Source of the DNA: ASV31 sp965229765
GTDB taxonomy: Bacteria > Pseudomonadota > Alphaproteobacteria > Rhodobacterales > Rhodobacteraceae
Assembly: GCA_965229765.1 (NCBI GenBank)
Contig: CBDDJT010000002.1
Span: 248,001-312,000, forward strand
DNA: 64,000 nucleotides
Direction: 5' to 3'
Made by a program: the position numbers and the translations under genes. Below are positions 8,221-17,517 of the stretch, one piece after another (the stretch's first letter is position 1; every line of letters begins with the position of its first letter). The notes beneath the pieces were generated by a model that was not told the origin of the DNA, made no database searches, and saw only the letters and a program-made list of their open reading frames with translations.

Positions 8221-10804
8221 GCCGCGCGCCGCACGCTGGCTCACGCTGACCGAGCATCGGCTGGTCCGGGCCGCTTTGCCGCTTGCCATCGTGGTCATCG
8301 CGGGCGTCGTTCTGCACCGCCTGTCCGGCGAGGTGCATCTGAATGACATCCGGGCCGATCTTGCGGCCACAAGCCCGCGCGCAATAGCGCTTGCCATTCT
8401 TGCCACGCTGGTGAGTTTTGCCGCAATCTCGCTTTATGATGTGATCGCGGCCCGAGCGGTGGCGCCCGGAACAATCCCCGAGCGGATCGCCGCCATCACC
8501 TGCGCGGCGGGCTATGCCCTTTCGAACATGCTGGGGTTCTCCTACGTCACAGGGGCAGCGGTGCGGTATCGCATCTATGCGGGCTATGGGCTCGACTTCG
8601 CGCGCGTGGCGCTTTTGATTGCCTATTCCTGGAGCGGGTTCTGGGCCGGCCTGATCCTGCTCTTGGGTGCACTCTTTGTCGCGCATCCGCAGGGCGTCTC
8701 CGCGGTCCTGCCCATTTCGGGCGCTGTGGAAACGACTGTCGGCATCGTCCTGCTCGGTGCGCTGGCGGGCTTCTTCGTGTTTCTCCGGTTCGGACCAAGG
8801 CGCGTCCGCATCCTTGGCACTGACGTGAACCTTCCATCCACCGGACATGCCGCAGCCCTGACGACCACGTCGCTGGTCGATCTCGTCGCAACGTCGCTCT
8901 GCCTATATGTGCTGATGCCCCCCGACCTAGTGGGCAACTATCCATTCTTCTTTTTCGTCTTCGTGGTGGCCGTCGGCCTTGGTGTGCTCAGCCATGCGCC
9001 CGGCGGCCTCGGAGTTTTTGAGGCCACTGTTCTTGCGGGTATCGGCGCGACAGGTCGGTCTGATGCGTTGGCGGCCCTGCTTCTCTACCGCGTGATCTAC
9101 ACGGGCCTTCCGTTCGTCGTGGCGAGCCTCGGGCTGGTTGCCGCCGAAATGCGAATCCGGCGCGCGGCGATAGGTAGCGCGGCTCGGACCGCCGAGACCA
9201 TCGTCCGCCCCTTCGTGCCGCTCCTGTCCTCAGGCGTGGCGCTGACGGCTGGGGCGATCCTGCTGGTGTCTGGCAACCTCCCGGCCGTTGGAGACCGGAT
9301 CGGCACGCTCGAACATACCCTGCCTCTCGGCCTCGTCGAGGCGTCTCACCTTGCGGGCAGTGTCGCGGGCGTGCTGCTCCTTGTCGTGGCGCGAGGACTC
9401 TACCGGCGTCTGTGGCGGGCGTGGGCGGTTGCGCTTGCGCTCCTCTGCATCGGCATCGTCGCCTCGCTCGCGAAGGGCCTCGACGTGGAGGAGGCGCTCA
9501 TGATGGTCCTTGCCGCGAGCGTGCTATGGGTGTTCCGCAGCGCCTTCACTCGCGTCGAAGGGGCCGCGCCGCTGCGCGCAGGCCTTGGCTGGTTCCTGAG
9601 CATCGCGGTCCTGTTTGCCGCGCTCGTCTGGATCGGTCTTCTGGCCTTCCGCCACGTGGAGTATCGCGATGCATTGTGGTGGCAGGCCTCGTGGTCCGGC
9701 GACGCATCGCGGTTCCTGCGTTCAAGCCTTGCCGGCGCGGTCGTCCTCGGCGCGCTTGCGCTGAACGCCATCCTCGGCGCGCGCGTAAGACGTCACGAGG
9801 CCGAACCGATTCCGCAGGCCGTGCGGCGGCTGGTCGCCGAAAGCCCCGAGAGCGAGGCCAATATCGGGCTACTGGGCGACAAGAGCTTCCTTCTTGACGC
9901 GGAAGAGAAAGCCTTCCTGTCGTACGGCGACACAGGCACGGCACTTGTCACCAAAGGCGACCCGTTCGGCGATGTTGCCGCTGGCGCCGGACTTCTCTGG
10001 CGCTTACGCGAAATGGCCGATCGCGAGGGAAAGCGCGCGGTGTTCTACGCGGTGTCCCTGAAATACCTGCCCGTGTTCCTCGACATGGGACTGGCCGTCG
10101 TGAAGTTCGGCGAGGTCGCCCGCGTCGATCTGGGCAGCTTCACGCTGGACGTCCCCACGATGAAGGACTTCCGGCACGCGAAGAACCGCGCCGCGCGCGA
10201 GGGCTACCGGTTCGAGATCGTGCCAGCCGCGTCCTTCGCAAGCATCGCGCCAAGCTTGCGGTTGGTTTCCGATGCATGGCTCGCGCAGAAACAGGGCAAG
10301 GAAAAGCGGTTCTCGCTCGGTTACTTCGACGCGGCGTACCTCGCGAACTTCGACACAGCCGTCCTGCGAGCACCCGAGACCGGCCGGATCGTCGCCTTCG
10401 CCAACGTCCTGGCAGGCGCGCGGGTCGAACTTTCCGTCGATCTCATGCGCTACGACCCGAAAGGGCCGAACTTCGCCATGGACGCGCTTTTCGGCGAGCT
10501 GATGCTCTGGGGCAAGGCGCAGGGTTTCAAATGGTTCAACCTCGGTGCGGCACCCTTCTCGGGGGCCGAAACCCATGCGCTCGCCTCGCCCTGGCAACGT
10601 CTCGGCGGCTTCGTCTACGAGCATGGCGAGGACATTTACCATTTCGAGGGGCTCCGGAGCTTCAAGGAGAAGTTCCATCCCGTCTGGACGCCCAATTACA
10701 TCGCCTGTGCCCGGGGCCTTGGCGTGGCGCAGGCGTTCATGGACGCCAATCTCCTGATCTCGGGTGGCATGAAGGGCCTGATGCGCAAGGGGACGGCCAC
10801 ATGA
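8201..10804 (+). CDS. mprF: MprF: phosphatidylglycerol lysyltransferase/flippase
   Basis: An 867-residue two-domain protein. The N-terminal half has about 12-14 helices (flippase domain with the conserved LGVLSHAPGGLGVFEATVL segment). The C-terminal DUF2156 domain (about 560-860) transfers lysine or another amino acid from aminoacyl-tRNA to phosphatidylglycerol; visible parts are GDPFGD, FSLGYFDAAYLANF and KWFNLGAAPFSG. The modification reduces envelope negative charge and protects against cationic peptides and acid. The start at 8201 overlaps the DUF1003 end; an earlier in-frame start (8111) would lie inside that gene. DUF202 overlaps its stop (ATGA). Confidence 0.93.
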   Translation: MTETAAEPRAARWLTLTEHRLVRAALPLAIVVIAGVVLHRLSGEVHLNDIRADLAATSPRAIALAILATLVSFAAISLYDVIAARAVAPGTIPERIAAITCAAGYALSNMLGFSYVTGAAVRYRIYAGYGLDFARVALLIAYSWSGFWAGLILLLGALFVAHPQGVSAVLPISGAVETTVGIVLLGALAGFFVFLRFGPRRVRILGTDVNLPSTGHAAALTTTSLVDLVATSLCLYVLMPPDLVGNYPFFFFVFVVAVGLGVLSHAPGGLGVFEATVLAGIGATGRSDALAALLLYRVIYTGLPFVVASLGLVAAEMRIRRAAIGSAARTAETIVRPFVPLLSSGVALTAGAILLVSGNLPAVGDRIGTLEHTLPLGLVEASHLAGSVAGVLLLVVARGLYRRLWRAWAVALALLCIGIVASLAKGLDVEEALMMVLAASVLWVFRSAFTRVEGAAPLRAGLGWFLSIAVLFAALVWIGLLAFRHVEYRDALWWQASWSGDASRFLRSSLAGAVVLGALALNAILGARVRRHEAEPIPQAVRRLVAESPESEANIGLLGDKSFLLDAEEKAFLSYGDTGTALVTKGDPFGDVAAGAGLLWRLREMADREGKRAVFYAVSLKYLPVFLDMGLAVVKFGEVARVDLGSFTLDVPTMKDFRHAKNRAAREGYRFEIVPAASFASIAPSLRLVSDAWLAQKQGKEKRFSLGYFDAAYLANFDTAVLRAPETGRIVAFANVLAGARVELSVDLMRYDPKGPNFAMDALFGELMLWGKAQGFKWFNLGAAPFSGAETHALASPWQRLGGFVYEHGEDIYHFEGLRSFKEKFHPVWTPNYIACARGLGVAQAFMDANLLISGGMKGLMRKGTAT

Positions 10805-11121
10805 TCGAACGCTACGCGGACCATTCCGCCAATGAACGCACCTTCCTGGCCTGGGTCCGGACGGTGATCTCTATCGAGGGCTTCGGTATCGCCGCGGCGC
10901 GGATCGGCAACGGTGCCACCCAGAGCTGGACCGAGCCCGCGCTCCTTGGCGCGGGCGGGCTGGTCATCGGGCTGGCCTTCCTGCGCATGCGCCGGATCCG
11001 GATGCCGATCGATTCGGCCGAGACGTTGGAGGACGAAGCGGTCCCCGCGGACGCGCTGCTGTTGCTGCTGACATTGGCGCTCTTCGGCCTCATCGCCGTC
11101 TTCGCGCTGCATGTGAGTTGA
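10801..11121 (+). CDS. DUF202 family small membrane protein
   Basis: A 106-residue protein with an N-terminal soluble motif (YADHSANERTFLAWVRTVIS) diagnostic of DUF202 and three predicted helices. The function is unknown (the family includes YidH). The ATG overlaps the mprF stop (ATGA at 10801-10804), so it is co-translated with mprF. A TTG start of the following MFS fragment overlaps its own stop. Confidence 0.88.
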   Translation: MIERYADHSANERTFLAWVRTVISIEGFGIAAARIGNGATQSWTEPALLGAGGLVIGLAFLRMRRIRMPIDSAETLEDEAVPADALLLLLTLALFGLIAVFALHVS

Positions 11122-11340
11122 GCGGCGGGCGGGCGGATCGAATGTTGGCGAAGCTGGAAAGAGCCAAGGTCGCAATGGACCCCGAACGCCTGCGCCCGCC
11201 GGCCGGGATCTGGGTGCAAGGGTGCGCGTCGATGCTGACGGACATATCGTCCGAGATGATCCACGCGCTTTTTCGCCACATTCGCGTTGGTCGTCCTTTG
11301 GACAATGTCGGACACTGGCGGGCGGCACCACGGCAGGGCC
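11118..11340 (+). pseudogene. N-terminal fragment of an MFS transporter
   Basis: The TTG at 11118 overlaps the DUF202 stop and opens a frame with RPPAGIWVQGCASMLTDISSEMIHALF. SMLTDISSEMIHALL is the start of a well-known MFS subgroup. After IHALF the reading moves to another frame (LFATFALVVL) and all similarity is gone by about 11340. Fewer than 60 of about 400 residues remain, so it is a truncated, frameshifted remnant. Confidence 0.65.
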
Positions 11341-11353
11341 TAAGGGCTGCCGG

Positions 11354-11551
11354 TCAGACCGGCTCTGGCCAGAGGTCCTGAAGCGCCTTTCCCCGCCCGG
11401 CTGGGGCCGTCAGCGCCGCATCGATGGCCTTGGAAAGCGCCATCAGGAGCTTGTCGATGAAAACGGAGCCCGACCACGCGAGCCGACAGGTGGCCACGCA
11501 AGCGGCCGACAAGCTCGGGCGCGGCAGAGGTCCCGGGGTCTGGATGTTCAT
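11354..11551 (-). CDS. hypothetical small protein (weak)
   Basis: A 65-residue reading frame starting MNIQTPGPLPRP with a fair ribosome site (GGAGA, five bases before the ATG). It has one mildly hydrophobic stretch (LAWSGSVFIDKLLMALSKAI) and I recognise no family. It lies in a debris region between an MFS fragment and a transposase scrap, so it may be chance. Nothing else supports it. Confidence 0.3.
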   Translation of the reverse strand: MNIQTPGPLPRPSLSAACVATCRLAWSGSVFIDKLLMALSKAIDAALTAPAGRGKALQDLWPEPV

Positions 11552-11641
11552 GTCAGTCTCCGTGAAAATGTGGACCGGGGATGACGCCCCGCAATCACGG
11601 GCGCCTGTTGCACGGATTACACCCTTGTTAGGTGCGCGGGG

Positions 11642-11722
11642 CTACCGGGCCTCGGCATCGAGACGCAGCCGCACGGCACACTTGCGCACTTCGGGGGAAG
11701 ACTTGTTCGTGGTCTTGCTCAT
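11642..11722 (-). pseudogene. scrap of an IS3-family OrfA
   Basis: A 26-codon frame beginning MSKTTNKSSPEVRKCAVRL, closely resembling the first residues of many IS3-group OrfA proteins (MSKTTNKFSPEVR-type), and stopping at TAG. The rest of the element is missing. The element entering the window at 63716 belongs to a group that uses this kind of OrfA, so both may derive from one family; that link is an inference. Confidence 0.6.
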
Positions 11723-12276
11723 GATGCTCCATCCTTATGTGTTCAAGGTCGGGCATACCGAGAAGGCAGGTGGGTCCCCGTTACATCCCGGGAAGGCAGA
11801 TCCCGCCGAATAGCAATGGGCACATCTGCGCGGCCGCTATAAGAACCTGAACAGTTGCAAGGGGCGACCGCCATGCCGAGCAGATCAAGACAATGGAGGT
11901 CGCGCATGGCCGCACGGAACGGTGCGCTGTGACAGGCCCCGACTGTGGCCGCATCTGCGAACATCAACAGGTCTCCACCGTGCAGCGCATCGCCGGCAAC
12001 GGCATTGGCGACACGCGCTGGAGCCGTTTTCTTCACGGCGAAGACCGGCTGATGCCAAAGGATTGAATCAGGCCGGCGCGGCGGCCTTCGGGCTTTTGGG
12101 TTGAACGCCGCGATCGCACCTGGCGAGATCCTGCTTCCTGCGTGGCGGGCGGTTGCGACGAAACGCGCAGGCCGGACCAGATAACCATGCCGCTCGGATC
12201 GCATTCATGTGACGTTCTCTGCGTCGCGGGAGGAACGCGAGACGACAAGACTAGGAAACGAAAAAGGGAGGAAGAC
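11723..12276. other. gene-poor stretch and TRAP operon leader
   Basis: No gene is strongly supported. On the plus strand a 57-residue frame (ATG 11893 to stop 12066; MEVAHGRTERCAVTGPDCG at its start) has a coding-like composition and the phrase AHGRTER reminiscent of transposase C-termini, but I cannot place it. The last 200 bases are the presumed promoter region of the TAXI-TRAP operon. They contain an inverted repeat TCGCG-N7-CGCGA (12224-12240) and a good ribosome site (GGGAGGA) before 12277. Confidence 0.4.
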
Positions 12277-13263
12277 GTGCTTCACAATGATTTTCGCGGG
12301 CCCAGGACCCTGATGGGCGCGGCTGCGCTGGTCACGCTTGGCCTGGCGGCACCGGCGTTTGCGCAAGACCAGCTATCCATCGCCACCGGCGGCACCGGCG
12401 GGGTGTACTACCCGATGGGTGGCGGACTGGCGGAGGTCATCAACGCCCATGTCGAGGGCTACTCGGCCACGGCAGAAGTCACCGGCGCATCCGTCGAGAA
12501 CATGGGGCTTGTCGCTACCGGCGATACGGACCTTGCCATCGGTCTCGCGGACACGGTGTACCAGGCCTATAGCGGCACCGGCCGCTTCGAGGGGCAGCCA
12601 TTGCCAATGGTGCGCGGGCTGGCGTCGCTTTACGCGAACATGGTGCATATCGTGGCGCTTGAGGGCAGCGGCATCACCACGCTCGACGACCTGCGCGGCA
12701 AGCGCGTATCCGTCGGTGCACCCGGTTCCGGCACCGAGGTGAACACAGCGGCCATTCTCGAGGCCAACGGCATCACCTATGACGATATCGTCGAACAGCG
12801 CCTGAACTTCAACGAAACCGCCGACGCTCTGGCCAATGGCGATATCGATGCGGGCTTCTGGTCCGTCGGCGCGCCGACGTCTTCGATCCTGAACCTCGCC
12901 ACGACGCAAGACATCGTGATCATCGCGCTTGACGAAGACGAGCTGGCCGCCGCCGCCGCCGCTGACGCCACCTTCGCCGTGACCACTCTGCCGGGCGGTA
13001 CATATACTGGCGTCGACGAGGACATTGCCGTCCTGGGAATCCCCAACGTGCTGACCGTGTCCTCGGAAATGTCCGACGACCTCGCCCATGCGATCACCAG
13101 CGCCATGTTCGAGAACATCGCCGAGATGCAGGCCGTGCACCCGGCAGCGAACCAGACCACGGTCGAGTTCACTCTCGCCGCAACGCCGGTGCCGCTGCAC
13201 CCCGGTGCGATCCGTTACTTCGAGGAGATCGGCGCGGATGTGCCGGATCGCCTGAGACCCTGA
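12277..13263 (+). CDS. TAXI-family TRAP transporter solute-binding protein
   Basis: A 328-residue periplasmic receptor. The GTG start is preceded by GGGAGGA at a suitable distance. The signal peptide (TLMGAAALVTLGLAAPAFA-QD) is followed by LSIATGGTGGVYYPMGGGLAEVI, the hallmark of TAXI proteins (TIGR02122 type). It delivers a solute to the fused permease encoded downstream. Substrates of this family are mostly unknown, with glutamate and other carboxylates reported for some. Followed by DUF1850 and the permease in the usual TAXI-TRAP order, with two regulators behind. Confidence 0.93.
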   Translation: MLHNDFRGPRTLMGAAALVTLGLAAPAFAQDQLSIATGGTGGVYYPMGGGLAEVINAHVEGYSATAEVTGASVENMGLVATGDTDLAIGLADTVYQAYSGTGRFEGQPLPMVRGLASLYANMVHIVALEGSGITTLDDLRGKRVSVGAPGSGTEVNTAAILEANGITYDDIVEQRLNFNETADALANGDIDAGFWSVGAPTSSILNLATTQDIVIIALDEDELAAAAAADATFAVTTLPGGTYTGVDEDIAVLGIPNVLTVSSEMSDDLAHAITSAMFENIAEMQAVHPAANQTTVEFTLAATPVPLHPGAIRYFEEIGADVPDRLRP

Positions 13264-13270
13264 GCGCTGG

Positions 13271-13730
13271 ATGAGAGGGGGGCTTGCGGCCCTCCTCCTG
13301 TCTCGCGTCGCTTCGGTCTCCAACGCGGAGACGCTTGTTGCGACGCGCGGCACCGGCGAGGACGTCGCACGGATCTGTTTGCCGGGCGGGACGTGGGTGG
13401 TGCGTCTTGCGGAACCAACCGGTCCGGGGTTTTCGGTGACCGGTTGCCACCACAATCGGGGACGGCCACATGGTTCTTGTACGCTCGCACCTTCCGGATT
13501 TTGCGGCCGGTCTGGACCATATCCCGGGCCGTGGTCGCCAGGTGTCGGATGGTCAGGGCGGTTATTTCATCGAGGATCTGGACGAACCCGTGCCGGGAAA
13601 CGCCTATGTTCTGCGCCCCGGGCGCGGCGGTGTCGATCACCGCATCCGCATGGGTGGACAGGAAATCGCGCTTTCCGACGCGGCGCCGCGCGCGCGGGTG
13701 CGGATCGCGCTTGAACCCGACGAAGAATAG
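13271..13730 (+). pseudogene. DUF1850 accessory gene of the TRAP operon, apparently frameshifted
   Basis: A short DUF1850 protein normally sits between TAXI receptor and permease. Here the frame from the ATG at 13271 gives the N-terminal part (signal-like GLAALLLSRVASVSNA, CLPGGTW, FSVTG). The C-terminal part (MVLVRSHLPDFAAGLDHIPG, ending VRIALEPDEE) is in a different frame starting at 13470. The switch lies near 13440-13465 and needs one inserted or deleted base. Either this is a real frameshift (or sequencing error) or a shortened 86-residue protein begins at the ATG at 13470. The role of DUF1850 is unknown. Confidence 0.65.
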
Positions 13731-13739
13731 GACAGCGCC

Positions 13740-15725
13740 ATGTCGGACACCGCAGAATTCCTGCCAAAGGCCGCGCCGCAACCAAGGTTGATCCTGCGCC
13801 TCATCGCTGTTGTGGGCATCGCGCTTTCGCTGTTTCAGCTCTACGCCGCCGGCTTGCAGCCGCTGGGCCTGTTCTTTCAGCGGCCCATTCACCTTGGCTT
13901 CATCCTTGTGCTGTGCTTCCTGACGTTTCCGGTCACCGGCAACCGCCGTCCGCGCGGTGCCGTCGGCTGGATCATCGATGGCGTGTTGATTTGCGCGGGC
14001 ATTCTTGTGGGCCTGTGGGTGCCGATGAACATCGACACCATCGCCAACGCCATCTTCCCGCGCGACATCGACGTGGCCGTGGGCATCGTCACCGTTCTCG
14101 TCGTGCTGGAGGCCGCGCGGCGCGCCGTGGGCCTTGGCATGACGATCATCGGCGCGGTTTTCATCCTTTATGCCTTTTCCGGGGGCCGTGGCGAGATCCC
14201 CTGGCTGGGTGACTGGATGCCCGGCATCCTGAACCACCGCGGTTATTCGCTGGAACGCCTTGCCAGCCAGCTGACGCTTGGGGCCGAGGGGATCTTCGGC
14301 ATCCCGCTGGGCGTGGCATCGACCTTCGTGTTCGTCTTCGTGCTGTTCGGCGCGTTTCTGGAGGTGACCGGCGCGGGCAAGTTCTTCATCGATCTGGCCT
14401 ATGCCGCCACCGGGCGCCAGCGCGGCGGACCGGCCAAGGCGGCGGTCATCGCGTCCGCGGGCATGGGCTCGATCTCTGGCTCTGCCATCGCCAATGTGGT
14501 CACCACGGGCGCGTTTACCATCCCGCTGATGAAGAAGCTCGGCTACCGCCCCGCGCAGGCCGGCGGGATCGAGGCCGCGGCCTCGACGGGCGGGCAGATC
14601 ATGCCGCCCCTGATGGGCGCGGGCGCCTTCCTGATGAGCGAGTTCACGCAGATGCCCTACGTGGACATCGTGCTGGTCTCGATCTTTCCGGCGGTTCTCT
14701 ACTTCGGGGCGGTCTACCTGCTGGTGCACCTTGCCGCCGTCAAGCAGGGCATGACGGGCCTTGCGTCCGAGGACCTGCCCAAGGTGCGACAGGTGCTGAT
14801 CGACGGCTGGCATTTCCTGTTGCCGCTGGTGGTGCTGACCTGGCTGCTGATCGCGGGCTATTCGCCGATGCGCGTGGGTTTTTACGCCATCGTGTCGGTC
14901 GTCGCGGCGGCGGGCGCGCGCGCGCTCTGGAATTTCCTGCGGGACGCGCCCACGGCGGCGGGCTTCGTGGCCATGTGTAGGCGCGGGGTCGAGATGACGC
15001 TCAAGGCGCTGGAGCTTGGCGCGCGCAACGCGGTCGCCGTATCCATGGCCTGCGCGGTGGCGGGCATCATCGTGGGGGTCGTGGGGCTGACGGGCCTCGG
15101 GCTGAAGTTCTCGGCCATGATGATCGCCTTCTCGGGCGGCAACCTGCTTCTGGCGATCCTGCTGGTCATCATCGCCAGCCTGATCCTTGGCATGGGGCTG
15201 CCGGTGACGGCGGCCTATATCGTGCTCATCATCCTCGTCGGCCCGGCCCTGACCGAGGAGTTCGGCGTGCCGATCCTGATCGCGCACCTCATGGTGTTCT
15301 GGTATTCGCAGGACAGCAACGTGACCCCGCCCGTGGCGCTTGCCGGGTTCGCCGGGGCGGCCATCGCCGGATCCAAACCAATGGAGACGAGCCTTCAGGC
15401 ATGGAAATACGCAAAAGGGCTGTATCTGATCCCGCTCTTCATGGTCTTCAACGAGTCGATCATCCTCGGAGGCCCCCTGCCGCTGGTGCTCTGGAACGGG
15501 GCCATCGCGATCATGGCACTGGTCGCCTTCGCCGCAGTGCTGGAGGGCTATCTTTGGGCGCCGATGCCCGCCTGGATGCGTGTCCTTCTGCTTCCGGGCA
15601 TCGTTGCCCTCTTCTGGCCCGACATCCGCATCCAGATTGCCGGGGCGGTGCTCGTCGCGGCGCTGCTGTCGCTAAACTGGGTCGCGGCGAGACGGGAGCG
15701 TGGCCAGATGCCCGTGACATCATGA
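13740..15725 (+). CDS. TRAP transporter permease, TAXI type (fused DctQM, 4TM/12TM)
   Basis: A 661-residue inner-membrane protein with about 18 helices: an N-terminal DctQ-like part fused to a DctM-like part. Conserved blocks include SAGMGSISGSAIANVVTTGAF, AAASTGGQIMPPLMGAGAFL, LILGMGLPVTAAY and QDSNVTPPVALAGFAGA, all TAXI-TRAP signatures. It uses an ion gradient to import the solute handed over by the 12277 receptor. It begins nine bases after the DUF1850 stop. Length is normal for the fused class. Confidence 0.94.
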   Translation: MSDTAEFLPKAAPQPRLILRLIAVVGIALSLFQLYAAGLQPLGLFFQRPIHLGFILVLCFLTFPVTGNRRPRGAVGWIIDGVLICAGILVGLWVPMNIDTIANAIFPRDIDVAVGIVTVLVVLEAARRAVGLGMTIIGAVFILYAFSGGRGEIPWLGDWMPGILNHRGYSLERLASQLTLGAEGIFGIPLGVASTFVFVFVLFGAFLEVTGAGKFFIDLAYAATGRQRGGPAKAAVIASAGMGSISGSAIANVVTTGAFTIPLMKKLGYRPAQAGGIEAAASTGGQIMPPLMGAGAFLMSEFTQMPYVDIVLVSIFPAVLYFGAVYLLVHLAAVKQGMTGLASEDLPKVRQVLIDGWHFLLPLVVLTWLLIAGYSPMRVGFYAIVSVVAAAGARALWNFLRDAPTAAGFVAMCRRGVEMTLKALELGARNAVAVSMACAVAGIIVGVVGLTGLGLKFSAMMIAFSGGNLLLAILLVIIASLILGMGLPVTAAYIVLIILVGPALTEEFGVPILIAHLMVFWYSQDSNVTPPVALAGFAGAAIAGSKPMETSLQAWKYAKGLYLIPLFMVFNESIILGGPLPLVLWNGAIAIMALVAFAAVLEGYLWAPMPAWMRVLLLPGIVALFWPDIRIQIAGAVLVAALLSLNWVAARRERGQMPVTS

Positions 15726-15786
15726 GGGCCACCCGTTCCCGGACCGCGAAGGCCGAGAGCGACCTGCTCAAGGCAGTTCTCTGACC

Positions 15787-17517
15787 GTGGCCCGGTCCCT
15801 CGTCCTTGCCTGCCTGTCGGCGGCCGTGGTCTGGTTCATCGCGCAGTCCCTGGCGATCGGAACGGCGCGCAAGGAACTGGACCAGACCCTGTTGCTGACA
15901 ACCCGAGCCGTCGAGGCGGAAATCGACAGGCTTCGCGCCTTGCCGTCGGTTGCCGCAGAAGATGCCCGTGTCCGGCGGGCCTTGTCCGGAACCGGACCAT
16001 TGCAGGACGCGAACGCCTATCTCGAACTGGTGGCAACCCAAACCGGGGCGGACGAATTGTTCCTGATCGATGCCAAGGGCGAAACGATCGCGGCGTCGAA
16101 CTGGAACGAGCCGGGCAGCTTTGTCGGCCAGAACTATGCCTTTCGTCCCTATTTTCAGGATGCCCTGACCACGGGGCGGGGCCAGTTCTACGCGATCGGC
16201 GTCACCACGGGCGTTCCGGGCTACTTTCTTTCGGCAGGGTTCGATGTGGGCGGCAGCGTCGGCGTGATGGTCGTCAAGCTGGACCTGCGCCCCCTTCAGC
16301 AAACCTGGCGCGCCGCCGAAGCCGATGTCGCATTGGCCGACGAGCATGGCGTCGTCTTCCTGTCGGCCCGCCCTGAATGGCAGTACCGCCCGCTTGTCGG
16401 CCTGACGCCTGAAACGCTGGATCACCTCATTGCGACACGGGCCTACGAGGGGGTCGGGCTGGGCGAGACAAGGCCGCTTCTTTCACAGCAACCGGACGGG
16501 GCCGATGCCTTTGGCGACACCTGGATCGCTCGTCTCGGGCCGGTTCCGGCGACGGACGGCCAGGTCATCGCCGCGCGTCCGATGCGCGGGCTGCAACTGA
16601 TTGCACTGGGATGGGCCGCGCTTGCCGCCTTGGCCACGCTCGCCGTGGCCGCGACGGTCAAGGGCGTTGAGCAACGCCGCCAGATCATCGCCATGCGGCT
16701 GTCGCAGTCCGAAAAGCTTGAGGCGATGGTGGTCGCGCGCACCGCGGATCTGGCGCGCGAGGTCGAGGCCCGCAAACAAGCCGAAACCGATCTGCGCACC
16801 GCGCAAGAGGCCCTGATCCATACCGAGAAGATGGCCGCAATGGGTCGTATGTCGGCAGCCATTGTCCACGAGATCAGCCAGCCGCTGGCCGCGATGGAAG
16901 CGACATTGTCAGCGGCTGAACTTGGTATCCGGTCGGATGATGGCAAGACGTCGGGCCGGATCGACAAGGCGCGCGACATGATCCGCCGGATGCAGCGGAC
17001 CACGAAACACCTCAAGAGTTTTGCCCGCAAGGATACCGTGGAACTCAGCCTGATCGATCTGCGCGCCCCGCTGAAGTCCGCGCGCGACCTGGTGCTGCCG
17101 CGCGCAAAAGCAGTCGGGGCGACGCCGGTCCTGCGGATGCCGCCAGACCCGGTGCACGTCATGGCGGGCGCGGTCCGCATCGAACAGGTTGTCGCGAACC
17201 TGCTGCTCAATGCACTGGACGCGGTCGAAGCCGCGCCGAAACCCCAGATCAGCGTCACGCTTGCCATGAATGCTGCGCATGCGGTGATCACGGTGAGAGA
17301 CAACGGCGACGGGATAGACGATGCCGATCTGCCGCGCGTGGCCGAGCCGTTCTTCTCGACCAAGCACAACGGCGAAGGGCTCGGGCTGGGTCTTGCCATC
17401 TGCAAGGCTATCCTTGCCGATTTCTCCGGCACGCTCGATATTCGATCGGACCCTCGGACCGGAACGCAGGTCGTAGTGTTGTTGCCGCTTGCCAAGACCG
17501 GGGACGGAACGGAATGA
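15787..17517 (+). CDS. DctB/DctS-type sensor histidine kinase
   Basis: A 576-residue membrane kinase. An N-terminal helix precedes a periplasmic double-PAS (dCache-like) sensor region (about 30-265: ELFLIDAKGETIAASNW, FRPYFQDALTTGRGQFYAIG) and a second helix (LALGWAALAALATLAVAATV-like, about 275-295). After a coiled coil, HisKA has His361 in IVHEISQPLAAMEATL, followed by HATPase boxes (NLLLNALDAV, RDNGDGID, GEGLGLGLAICK). Such kinases sense carboxylates and control TRAP transporters. The start is a GTG. The TGA overlaps the next ATG. Co-directional with the TRAP genes, so it probably senses the transported solute. Confidence 0.9.
   Translation: MARSLVLACLSAAVVWFIAQSLAIGTARKELDQTLLLTTRAVEAEIDRLRALPSVAAEDARVRRALSGTGPLQDANAYLELVATQTGADELFLIDAKGETIAASNWNEPGSFVGQNYAFRPYFQDALTTGRGQFYAIGVTTGVPGYFLSAGFDVGGSVGVMVVKLDLRPLQQTWRAAEADVALADEHGVVFLSARPEWQYRPLVGLTPETLDHLIATRAYEGVGLGETRPLLSQQPDGADAFGDTWIARLGPVPATDGQVIAARPMRGLQLIALGWAALAALATLAVAATVKGVEQRRQIIAMRLSQSEKLEAMVVARTADLAREVEARKQAETDLRTAQEALIHTEKMAAMGRMSAAIVHEISQPLAAMEATLSAAELGIRSDDGKTSGRIDKARDMIRRMQRTTKHLKSFARKDTVELSLIDLRAPLKSARDLVLPRAKAVGATPVLRMPPDPVHVMAGAVRIEQVVANLLLNALDAVEAAPKPQISVTLAMNAAHAVITVRDNGDGIDDADLPRVAEPFFSTKHNGEGLGLGLAICKAILADFSGTLDIRSDPRTGTQVVVLLPLAKTGDGTE

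Noticed and set aside
12141..12158. Possible sigma-54 promoter (TGGCGGGCGGTTGCG) ahead of the TRAP operon
   Set aside because: The spacing between the GG and GC elements is one base short of the required distance.
13215..15287. 690-codon minus-strand open frame opposite the TRAP permease
   Set aside because: High-GC shadow frame rich in Arg, His, Asp and Gln, with no domain; the plus-strand permease is unmistakable.
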